Source: Pseudomonas typographi
Lineage (GTDB): Bacteria > Pseudomonadota > Gammaproteobacteria > Pseudomonadales > Pseudomonadaceae
Direction of reading: 5' to 3'
DNA: 64,000 nt
Assembly (NCBI RefSeq): GCF_014694385.1
Contig: NZ_JAAOCA010000011.1
Span: forward strand, 1 to 64,000
The notes below the pieces were generated by a model, which worked only from the letters and a program-made list of their open reading frames with translations, was not told the DNA's origin and searched no databases. The first letter of the stretch is position 1. Every line of letters begins with the position of its first letter. Made by a program: the position numbers and the translations under genes. Positions 1 to 7,472 of this stretch are shown piece after piece.

Positions 1-128
1 GGTTTGGGGCGGGCCGGATAATGCCGCCCGAATGGGTTGCGCAAAGACGTCGGCGGCCTTTGTATCAATGCGCGGTGCGCCTGAGAAATTCGTTAATCGC
101 ATCAACGCCATGACTTAAAGGACTGAAC

Positions 129-1091
129 ATGGATTTACGACAGCTGCGCCATTTCATGGCGTTGGCGACCCAGCTCAATTTCACCCGCGCGGCCGAGCTG
201 GCGTGCATCACCCAATCAGCCTTCAGCCGCAGCATCCAAGGCCTGGAGAGCGACCTGGGCTGCTCGTTGGTGCAGCGCAGCAGCCGCGGCGTGGGGCTGA
301 CCAAAAAAGGTGAAGAACTGTACCTGCGCGCCGCGCGCTTGCTGGCCGACGCCAACCACCTGCGCGACAGCCTTGGCGCCGGCGCCCTGCCCGGCGACGG
401 CGCTAGCCTGTGCTTCGGCTCCGGGCCGCTGGTGATCGCGCGGCTGGTACCCGACGCCTTGGCGACGTTCCTGGGGCATTTTCCGCGCGCTACCGTGGAC
501 CTCAAGGTAGACAAGCCGTCTACCCTGCTAGCGCTGCTGGACGAGGGTGAGATCAGCTTCTTGATCGCCGATCTGCGCCATATGGAAATCGGCACCCGCC
601 ACTTGGTGCGGCCTTTGCGTTTTCGCCGGTTTGGGGTGTTCTGCCGCCGCGGGCATCCGCTGGCGGCGCTGGCCGAACCGTCGTTCGGGCAAATCGCCCA
701 CTACCCACGCGTGGCCTCGATGCTACCCAAGGAATTGCTCGCCGCCCTCAATCAACGCTGGGGCCTGGAGGGCCCAGCGGTGAACATGGAGACAAGTTAT
801 AACGACCTGCTGGGCAAGATCGTCAGGCGTTCGGATGCGGTGGCGATCGCGCCGCAGGAGATGATCGAACCTTTGGTTCAGAGCGGGCATTTTCACTGGC
901 TACGTTGCACCGACGAACCGCCGCTGTTTGAAGATGGCGGCGCCTGCCTCGGCATCGTTCAGCGCTCCGAGCAGCCGCTGTCCGAAGCCGCCCGGTGCAT
1001 GATCGAAGCCCTGCTGGACGCCGACGACAGCCTGCCTGAAACAACGCCAGGCAAGGCTGCCTACAACCTTACGAACCAGCTGGCGCTGTGA
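129..1091 (+). CDS. LysR-family transcriptional regulator
   Basis: A 320-residue protein with a typical LysR layout. The N-terminal winged helix-turn-helix covers about residues 1-60 (start MDLRQLRHF, then FTRAAE and SQSAFSRSI-like helices). A LysR substrate-binding domain follows (about 90-295). The ATG is preceded by AAAGGA at a good distance. The gene converges on a sulfonate-type binding protein gene and overlaps its 3' end by 23 bases, so the two are not co-transcribed. The effector is unknown. It could control the neighbouring binding protein and dioxygenase genes, but it is not divergent from them. The 128 bases upstream hold no recognisable gene. Confidence 0.9.
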   Translation: MDLRQLRHFMALATQLNFTRAAELACITQSAFSRSIQGLESDLGCSLVQRSSRGVGLTKKGEELYLRAARLLADANHLRDSLGAGALPGDGASLCFGSGPLVIARLVPDALATFLGHFPRATVDLKVDKPSTLLALLDEGEISFLIADLRHMEIGTRHLVRPLRFRRFGVFCRRGHPLAALAEPSFGQIAHYPRVASMLPKELLAALNQRWGLEGPAVNMETSYNDLLGKIVRRSDAVAIAPQEMIEPLVQSGHFHWLRCTDEPPLFEDGGACLGIVQRSEQPLSEAARCMIEALLDADDSLPETTPGKAAYNLTNQLAL

Positions 1092-2139
1092 TCGCCCGTC
1101 CCTGTTCGTCGTAATCTGGCCATAGCGCTTGCAGCGACTGCTTGCGCAAGGCCGCTTCGACGAACTGCGGCGCGAACCATTCGCCCACCTTGAAGGGCCG
1201 CCGGATCAAGCCCAGCGCCTTGGCCTGCTCGATGCTTTGGCTGAAGCTGGCGGTCAGGAAGGTGTCGAACCGCGGCGAATAGCGAAATGTCAGATCGGCG
1301 CCAGCGCTCTCTTCCCGCGCCAAGGCGGCAGGGATACCACTGACCTGCTCCTGCTCCACCAGGTACTGCTCGTAGTGTTCAGGTTGCTGGAGCCAAACGG
1401 CGTCGCTCACCAGTTGGTCGACGACGCGCTGCGTGGCCTCTGGGTACTGACTCAAAAACGCCTGGCTGGCCACCACCCCGCCCTGGGTCGTGGCCAACAG
1501 CGGCAGGCTCTTGGTGCTCAGGTTGATCTCGATACCACGGTCGCGCAGCTTGAGCAGGTTGAGGTTGGACCAAGTGGCGTCCACTTGCCCGGCCAGCAGC
1601 GCGGCAGCGGCGGCGGTCCAATCAAGGTTGATGATTTGCAGGTCTTTTTCGCTAAGCCCGGCGCCGGCCAGTACGCGGTCGAACGACAGCTGGTCGGCGG
1701 TACCACGGTACAGCGCGATGCGTTTGCCCTTGAGGTCGGCGACGCTGTGGATCGCCGCTTCCGGTGTGCTGGCCAAAAACAGATGGGTGCCCCGCATGCC
1801 CATCAGCAGCCGGGTGTCCAGCCCGCTGGCGCGACCGATGATCGCCGCCAGATCGCCCAGCGCGGCAAAATCCAACTGGCCGTTGGCGAAGGCTTCGTTG
1901 ATGGCCGGGCCCGCGCCGCGAAAAAACCGCCATTCGATGCGCGTACCGCCGGCGGCGAATGCCTGCTCCAACTGCTGGCGCTGTTGGACGATGCCCAGCA
2001 GGCCGGGGGCATAGGGCTTGGCATTGGTACTCAGGTCCGGGACGCCGATGCGGATCACCGCGGGGGCGGTCTCGGCGTGGACGACGGTGACGCTCAGAAG
2101 CAAGGTGGCGACCAGTGCCTTGCACCATGACGTGATCAT
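1069..2139 (-). CDS. ABC transporter periplasmic substrate-binding protein (sulfonate/taurine/nitrate SsuA-TauA-NMT1 type)
   Basis: A 356-residue protein with a cleavable signal peptide (residues 1 to about 22, ending VVHAE). It is followed by the two-lobe binding fold of the SsuA/TauA/NMT1 family (IRIGVPDLS start, GQLDFAALGD and DLKGKRIALYRGTADQ segments). It should capture an organosulfur or related small molecule in the periplasm. The ATG overlaps the stop of the upstream TauD-like gene by four bases (ATGA), so the two are translationally coupled. No ATPase or permease gene is adjacent, so it must use a transporter encoded elsewhere. The exact ligand cannot be read from the sequence. Confidence 0.85.
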   Translation of the reverse strand: MITSWCKALVATLLLSVTVVHAETAPAVIRIGVPDLSTNAKPYAPGLLGIVQQRQQLEQAFAAGGTRIEWRFFRGAGPAINEAFANGQLDFAALGDLAAIIGRASGLDTRLLMGMRGTHLFLASTPEAAIHSVADLKGKRIALYRGTADQLSFDRVLAGAGLSEKDLQIINLDWTAAAAALLAGQVDATWSNLNLLKLRDRGIEINLSTKSLPLLATTQGGVVASQAFLSQYPEATQRVVDQLVSDAVWLQQPEHYEQYLVEQEQVSGIPAALAREESAGADLTFRYSPRFDTFLTASFSQSIEQAKALGLIRRPFKVGEWFAPQFVEAALRKQSLQALWPDYDEQGRAITAPAGS

Positions 2140-2999
2140 AGGGTGCCCTCCCGAGCAGCTGCCGGTTGCGGCCGGCTGTCTTCCAGCACGGCGGCGCGGC
2201 GGACCTGGCGCACCGCCGGAAAATAATCGGAAACCGCCAGATGCTGGGTGCTGCGGTTGTCCCAGATCGCCGCGCAGTTGGCCTGCCAGCGCCAGCGCAC
2301 CTGGAACTGTGGGCTCTCCAGATGGCGAAACAAGAGCGCCAGCAACGCCTGCGATTCGGCCGGCTGCAAGCCGATGATGTGCGAGGTAAAGGCCTGATTG
2401 ACGAATAAAGAGGGGCGCCCGGACACCGGATGGATCCGCACCACGGGGTGACGGCTAGGCGCTGGCAGGCGCTGCAGCCGCTCAAGCCAGCCAGGCTGCT
2501 CGATCAACGCCGGGTACCCCATGGCTGGCAGCACGCTGTGCATAGCGTCCAGGCCTTGCAACAGGTTGCGCAGTGGCGCCGACAGTGCGGCGAAGGCTGC
2601 CTCGGTATCGACCCACAGCGTGTCACCGCCCAGCGCTGGAATGGCGTCCGCATGAAGCACGCCGTACTTGAGCGGGCGCTCGCCGAACGTCACGTCAGCG
2701 TGCCAGGTGTCGTTGGCCCCCTTTCGCGTTTCGTCATAATTGAACACCACCAGTTCATCGGCATCGGCGTGGGCCTCGAAGGTGGGGTGTACATGCAACT
2801 CACCCAGGCGTGCGGCAAAATCCCGCTGTTGTCGGGCGGTCCACTGCTGGTTGGGAAAGAACAACACCTTATGCTCCACCAGGCTGGCTTGCAGCAGCGC
2901 CAGTTGCACATCATCAAGGGCATGCAGTTGAATGTCGCTGACACTGGCACCCAGGTGCGGGGTCAGCCGCTCGAGCGTCCAGGGGGCTTGGCGGGTCAT
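2136..2999 (-). CDS. TauD/TfdA-family Fe(II)/2-oxoglutarate-dependent dioxygenase
   Basis: A 287-residue TauD/TfdA-family enzyme. The iron-binding H-x-D is in WHADVTF, and the distal histidine and the arginine region are in the C-terminal part (VRIHP and TQHLAVSDY). The family hydroxylates sulfonates, alkyl sulfates or similar compounds, releasing sulfite or sulfate. Its pairing with a sulfonate-type binding protein supports a role in sulfur scavenging. The start chosen is the ATG at 2999 (MTRQAPW), preceded by GGAG at a good distance. The upstream in-frame extension is not conserved-looking. A weak sigma-70-like promoter (TTGGCC-N17-TTTAGA) lies just upstream. Whether the substrate is taurine, an alkyl sulfate or something else is open. 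Confidence 0.85.
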   Translation of the reverse strand: MTRQAPWTLERLTPHLGASVSDIQLHALDDVQLALLQASLVEHKVLFFPNQQWTARQQRDFAARLGELHVHPTFEAHADADELVVFNYDETRKGANDTWHADVTFGERPLKYGVLHADAIPALGGDTLWVDTEAAFAALSAPLRNLLQGLDAMHSVLPAMGYPALIEQPGWLERLQRLPAPSRHPVVRIHPVSGRPSLFVNQAFTSHIIGLQPAESQALLALLFRHLESPQFQVRWRWQANCAAIWDNRSTQHLAVSDYFPAVRQVRRAAVLEDSRPQPAAAREGTL

Positions 3000-3346
3000 G
3001 GTCTGGCTCCTGCAAGGTAAGGCAATCGGCCGCCACTCTAAACAGAGCGTAATGAGCAAGGCCAATGCATTGCAGGTCTGGGTGCCATGCGTAACGCGTG
3101 TCAGGCCCGGACACAATTGCGCTTTTTACGGAACGGTTGAAAAGCATCGCTCAGTCGCCTGAGCCAATGTTGAGTTACGCCACTTGCGCGACACGATCCC
3201 GTTTTGATCCGAGCGCCATTGCCTCTCACGGGTAACAGGCCCCTGGGGGCGCGCAGCCCAGCGCTATGCCGGCAGGGCAATCCATTGCTGTTATCGATCA
3301 ATTCATTCCTTTTAGCAAATAGACCGAATTGATCGCAGCGGTGATA
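3000..3346. other. Intergenic region between the divergent TauD-like and AbrB-like genes
   Basis: No convincing gene is visible in these 347 bases. The part nearest 2999 carries a weak sigma-70-like promoter reading toward the TauD-like gene (TTGGCC-N17-TTTAGA on the minus strand). Nothing recognisable drives the plus-strand permease gene. Confidence 0.4.
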
Positions 3347-4465
3347 ATGGCGGCAAGCTTGGCCCTTTGCCCAGGCCCGGAGATAGACACCTTGCCCCCC
3401 GCCCCCACGTTATCGCCCCAGGCCTGGCCTTTGTGCCTGCAATGGCTGGTGCTCATTGTGCTGGCCGGTTGCGCCGGCCAATTGCTCAAGCATTTCCACC
3501 TGCCCGCCGGGCAATTCGTTGGCCCCATGCTGGTGGGTATCGCCATGGGTGCCAGCGGTGTTTCGCTGCGCATTCACCGCCAGGCCTTCCGCCTGGGCCA
3601 GGGGTGCGTGGGCTTGCTGGTGGCCCATTCGATCAGTTGGGCGGTGATGGCGACCGTGGCGCAGTCCTGGCCGGTGATGTTGGCCGCCACGCTGCTTACA
3701 GTGCTGTTGAGCACCGTGGTGGCGCTGGCGATGGTGCGCTTCGGCGGTATCACCAGCAGCACGGCGGCCTGGGGCACCTCGCCCGGGGCCGCGTCGGCGA
3801 TGGTGGCCATGGCCGAAGACAACGGTGCCGACCCGCGAGTGGTCGCCACCATGCAGTATGTGCGGGTGGTGTGCGTAGTGGTGGTGGGCGCCTTCGTCAG
3901 CCGGTTGCTGGGGGTCGATGGCGGCGCCGGCAACAGCCAGGGCACCGCCATGCTATTGGGCACGCCCCAATTGACCACCCTGCTGCTGAACCTGGTGGTG
4001 CTGGTGGCCGGCGTAAGCCTGGGCAATTGGTTGCCTGCCGGGGCGTTGCTGGTGCCGATGCTGCTGGGCGGCACCCTGCAACTGGCCGGGCTGCTGCCGG
4101 TCGAGTTACCCGGGTGGTTGCTGGCCCTGGCCTACGGCACCATCGGCTGCTACATCGGCCTGCGCTTCGACCGCCCGACCTTGGCCTACGTGTGGCGCCG
4201 GTTGCCGGCAATGGTGGCAGGCTCGCTGCTGTTGATCACGCTCTGCGCACTGTTGGCCTGGGGCCTGGCACACCTGATGCACAAGGATTTTCTCTCGATG
4301 TACCTGGCCACCAGCCCTGGCGGCCTAGACTCGATGGCGATCATCGCGGTCGATACCCATTCGGACATCGGCCTGGTGTTGGCGATGCAAACCATCCGCT
4401 TGTTCGGGGTGATCCTCACCGGCGCATTCATCGCCCGCCAGGTGGTGCGCCTTACCCGCCGTTAA
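3347..4465 (+). CDS. AbrB-family integral membrane protein (putative permease)
   Basis: A polytopic protein of about 372 residues with roughly ten hydrophobic segments arranged as two similar halves, each with a glycine-rich PxGxxxGPMLxG-like turn (QFVGPMLVGIAMG early, GALLVPMLLGG later). This duplicated layout is typical of the AbrB (formerly 'ammonia monooxygenase') membrane family, whose substrates are poorly known. The first ATG (3347) was taken; a TTG six codons upstream is equally possible because neither has a clear ribosome site. The TAA stop overlaps the stop of the convergent beta-propeller gene by three bases. Function beyond 'permease-like' is not supported. Confidence 0.75.
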   Translation: MAASLALCPGPEIDTLPPAPTLSPQAWPLCLQWLVLIVLAGCAGQLLKHFHLPAGQFVGPMLVGIAMGASGVSLRIHRQAFRLGQGCVGLLVAHSISWAVMATVAQSWPVMLAATLLTVLLSTVVALAMVRFGGITSSTAAWGTSPGAASAMVAMAEDNGADPRVVATMQYVRVVCVVVVGAFVSRLLGVDGGAGNSQGTAMLLGTPQLTTLLLNLVVLVAGVSLGNWLPAGALLVPMLLGGTLQLAGLLPVELPGWLLALAYGTIGCYIGLRFDRPTLAYVWRRLPAMVAGSLLLITLCALLAWGLAHLMHKDFLSMYLATSPGGLDSMAIIAVDTHSDIGLVLAMQTIRLFGVILTGAFIARQVVRLTRR

Positions 4466-5478
4466 GTAGGCAATACCGCTGCTGCGTCCGGGGCATGGCG
4501 GGTGGGGAAAAACCCGCTGATCTGCCAGCGTGCTATATCGATGATCGCCACTTTGTCGCTTTCGAGCGAGGCGTACAAGGTGTGCCCGCCCGGCGCCAGG
4601 TTCAGCCCAGGGGCGGCGGCCTCCAGCGGCAGGTGGCGTTCCTCGGCGAGGGTATCGGGGCGCAGCAAAGACAAGCTTTTGTCGGCCTGGTTGGCCACCA
4701 CCAGGCGGCCGTCGGGTAATGCCACCACCCGCACGGCCTCACCGCGCAGCCGCTGTTGGGCGCGTGGCGCCAGGGTGCCGGCGTCGAACGCCTGCAACAA
4801 CCCCTGGTAGCGATCGATCACGTAAAATACCGTTTCATCCGGGCTCAAGCATGCGCCCTCCGGTGCTTGCCCGGCCAGGCGCTTGATCGGGCTGAACGTG
4901 GGGTCGTGCGGGTCGAGCATGATCACCATGCCCGACAACGTGTCGGATACGTAGGCGCGGCGGCCGTCGCGGCTGAGCACCAAATAATGGCTACGGGTGC
5001 CGCCCACCGGCACGATCTGGCTGGGGTACTGATCCTGGGCGGGGTTATCGAAGCGAATTAGCACCGAGGCGGCTTCGCTGAGCACATACAGGCGCCCGGC
5101 AGCGTCCATGCGAATGCCATGCAAGCGGCCATAGGGTGTCAGGTCCAGGTTGCGGGCGATGCGCTGGGCGCTGAGGTCCACCACCACCACCTGGTGCCCG
5201 CCCTCGCCGGGTGCGGCCCATTTGGCCACCCCGTATTGCGCCACGAAGGCCCAGCGCCCGTCGGCGCTGGCCACCACTTCATGGGGCTGCTCCGGCATCG
5301 GCAGGCTGGCTAACGGCTCACCGCCTGGCAGGCGGTAAAAGCTCAAGGCCGGTGCTTCTTTTTCCACCAGCACCAGTGTGCCGCCCGGCCCTTCAGCGGC
5401 AAATGCGCCCGGCCACAGCGGCACGGTGGCCGTGGCGCCCAGCCACTGAAGGGTTCGGCGGCGGCTGAATGATTGCAT
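4462..5478 (-). CDS. Tat-exported YVTN/YncE-like beta-propeller protein
   Basis: A 338-residue protein with a twin-arginine signal peptide (SRRRTLQWLG, cleavage near AFAAE), so it is exported folded. The rest is a series of blades with repeats such as LVLVEKEAPALSFYRLPGGE, WAFVAQYG, LYVLSEAASVLIRFD and TLYASLESDKVAIIDIARW, matching the YVTN/YncE beta-propeller family. Such proteins bind partners or cofactors in the periplasm; no catalytic signature is visible. It is convergent with the AbrB-like gene, sharing stop bases, and divergent from the next small gene. Specific function is unknown. Confidence 0.8.
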   Translation of the reverse strand: MQSFSRRRTLQWLGATATVPLWPGAFAAEGPGGTLVLVEKEAPALSFYRLPGGEPLASLPMPEQPHEVVASADGRWAFVAQYGVAKWAAPGEGGHQVVVVDLSAQRIARNLDLTPYGRLHGIRMDAAGRLYVLSEAASVLIRFDNPAQDQYPSQIVPVGGTRSHYLVLSRDGRRAYVSDTLSGMVIMLDPHDPTFSPIKRLAGQAPEGACLSPDETVFYVIDRYQGLLQAFDAGTLAPRAQQRLRGEAVRVVALPDGRLVVANQADKSLSLLRPDTLAEERHLPLEAAAPGLNLAPGGHTLYASLESDKVAIIDIARWQISGFFPTRHAPDAAAVLPT

Positions 5479-5625
5479 GGCGACCTCCCGGAAGGCATTG
5501 CGATAAAGGTCTGCTTAAGAACGCTATCCCGCTACAGGCGTTTCATCGGGTTTACCGCAGCCCCGCCCACACCGCTCGAAAATGTGCAAAAATGCGCGCC
5601 GTTTCAATGCTTTGGAGATTCAGCC

Positions 5626-5949
5626 TTGGTTATCCACTATTCCACCAACGGCCAACACAGCGCCTGCGGCCATAGCGGCGCGACTTTAAGCAGCAGCGGC
5701 AACACCGCCGAGGTGTCGTGCAAGCGCTGCCAGCGTTCATTGGGCAAGCCGGTACCGGCCACCGCTGCGGTGAAAAGAGCCACCCCGTCGTTGGCCGAAC
5801 TGCGCAAGCCCAAGCCCGTTGCGGCCCCTGCGCAGGCCAGCGCAACAGCCCCAGGCTTCAGTGTGGCCGCCGCCTGGCGCCAGCGCCTGGGTGAGATGAA
5901 CAGCCATTGCCGGCTGCCACGCAGCAAGGTGCGCCAGCGCTTCGTCTGA
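5626..5949 (+). CDS. Small conserved-looking protein with a Cys/His N-terminus
   Basis: A protein of about 107 residues starting at TTG 5626 (read as MVIHYSTNGQ), supported by GGAG eight bases upstream; the open frame continues upstream without a ribosome site. The N-terminal 40 residues contain C-x-H and CKRC, a possible small metal or redox site. The C-terminal part is basic and alanine/proline-rich. It lies between the divergent beta-propeller gene and the potE-like gene. No function can be assigned. The coding call rests on the ribosome site and the Cys/His pattern. Confidence 0.55.
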   Translation: MVIHYSTNGQHSACGHSGATLSSSGNTAEVSCKRCQRSLGKPVPATAAVKRATPSLAELRKPKPVAAPAQASATAPGFSVAAAWRQRLGEMNSHCRLPRSKVRQRFV

Positions 5950-6020
5950 ACCGGGCCCACCCCTATCGCCCCCGCACACCCCAGGCAGCCACTGGGTGCA
6001 GAAGGGTTCATCACGCAGTG

Positions 6021-6050
6021 GGGCGGGCCACCCCGCTCGCTGGCCCGCCC
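6021..6050 (+). terminator. Perfect 10-bp GC hairpin before potE
   Basis: GGGCGGGCCA pairs with TGGCCCGCCC across a 10-base loop. There is no T-tract after it, so it is either a weak terminator of the small gene upstream or a leader structure of the antiporter mRNA. It ends about 50 bases before the antiporter start codon. Confidence 0.45.
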
Positions 6051-6101
6051 ACAGCCCGTGGTCTATGCTCGACCCCTTTACACACGAGGAAGGGTTACGC
6101 C

Positions 6102-7472
6102 ATGGCCAGGAAGATGAGCGTCATGCAGTTGACGATGCTCACCGCGGTGAACATGCTCGGCTCCGGCATCGTGATGCTGCCGACCAAACTGGCCGAAGTG
6201 GGCGGGATTTCGATCTTGTCGTGGCTGATCACGGCCACCGGCTCGCTGGCGTTGGCCTACGCTTTCGCCCGCTGTGGCATGCTCAGCCGCAAGGCGGGCG
6301 GCATGGGCGGCTATGCCGAGTATACCTTCGGCAAGGGCGGCAACTACCTCACCAACTACACCTACGGTTTGTCGTTGTTGATCGCCAACGTGGCCATCGC
6401 CATCACCGCCGTGGGCTACCTGCAAGTGCTGCTGGGCCTCACGTTGAGCGCCCTGCAGATCACCCTGCTGACCATCGCCCTGCTCTGGTTGACCACCGTG
6501 GCCAATTTTGGCGGGGCACATATTACCGGCCGCATTGGCGCGGTGACGGTGTGGGGGGTCATCGCACCGGTGCTGGTGATGTGCACCCTGGGCTGGTTCT
6601 GGTTCCAGCCTGCCCTGTATGCCGCGGGTTGGAACCCCCATGCGCTGCCCTGGTACGACGCCGCTGGGGCTTCGGTGTCGATTACCCTGTGGGCCTTTTT
6701 AGGGCTGGAGTCGGCGTGCGCCAACACCGATGCGGTGGAAAACCCCGAGCGCAACGTGCCCATTGCCGTACTCGGCGGCACCCTGGGCGCGGCGGTGATC
6801 TACATCGTCTCGACCAACGTGATCGCCGGCATCGTTAGCAACCCGGAACTGGTGGCGTCTACCGCGCCGTTCGGCCTGGCGTTCGCGAAGATGTTCAACC
6901 CCCTGGTCGGCAACGCGGTGATGGCGGCAATGGTGCTGGCCTGCATTGGCTCGCTGCTGGGTTGGCAGTTCACCATCGCCCAGGTGTTCAAAAGCTCGGC
7001 CGACACCGGTTACTTCCTGCCGATGTTCGCCAAGGTGAACCGCGCCGGCACACCGATCGTGGGCATGCTGGTGTTGTTGGCGTTGCAAACCGTCATGGCG
7101 TTGCTGACCATCAGCCCTGACCTCTCGAAACAGTTCGATGTGTTGGTCAACCTCGCGGTGGTCACCAACCTGGTGCCGTATATCTTGTCGATGGCCGCGC
7201 TGGCGACGCTGCAACAGGTCAGCAACGTACCCCCGCGCCAAGCGTTGGTGAGCAATGCGGTGGCGTGGCTGGCAGCGGCTTATAGCTACCTGGCGCTGTA
7301 CAGCAGCGGTGAACAGGCGCTGATGATGGGCGGGCTGGCAACTATTTTCGGCTACTCGCTGTTCGGCACGGTCAATATTCGTTTGATGCGGCTAGAAGCC
7401 CAGGGTGTGCTGCGTGTGCCGGTGCAGACCACTAGCGCCCGCCACGGCACGCCCGTGACCCAGGAGCCTTGA
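6102..7472 (+). CDS. potE: Putrescine:ornithine (PotE-like) APC-family antiporter
   Basis: A 456-residue APC-superfamily transporter with about 12 membrane segments. Long stretches match E. coli PotE as I recall it: MLPTKLAEVG, GGMGGYAEY, NYTYG.SLLIANVAIAI, FLGLESACANTD.VENPERNVP, and GSLLGWQFTIAQVFKSS. It exchanges an external amino acid for the matching internal polyamine across the inner membrane. The ATG at 6102 has a strong GAGGAAGGG ribosome site. It is followed without spacing by a decarboxylase gene (stop TGA, then ATG), the standard antiporter-decarboxylase acid-resistance pair. Because the decarboxylase resembles AdiA more than SpeF, ornithine is likely but not certain as substrate. 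Confidence 0.9.
   Translation: MARKMSVMQLTMLTAVNMLGSGIVMLPTKLAEVGGISILSWLITATGSLALAYAFARCGMLSRKAGGMGGYAEYTFGKGGNYLTNYTYGLSLLIANVAIAITAVGYLQVLLGLTLSALQITLLTIALLWLTTVANFGGAHITGRIGAVTVWGVIAPVLVMCTLGWFWFQPALYAAGWNPHALPWYDAAGASVSITLWAFLGLESACANTDAVENPERNVPIAVLGGTLGAAVIYIVSTNVIAGIVSNPELVASTAPFGLAFAKMFNPLVGNAVMAAMVLACIGSLLGWQFTIAQVFKSSADTGYFLPMFAKVNRAGTPIVGMLVLLALQTVMALLTISPDLSKQFDVLVNLAVVTNLVPYILSMAALATLQQVSNVPPRQALVSNAVAWLAAAYSYLALYSSGEQALMMGGLATIFGYSLFGTVNIRLMRLEAQGVLRVPVQTTSARHGTPVTQEP

Noticed and set aside
1129..2130. Plus-strand frame of 333 codons opposite the binding-protein gene
   Set aside because: It lies wholly antisense to a well-supported signal-peptide protein and has shadow-like composition.
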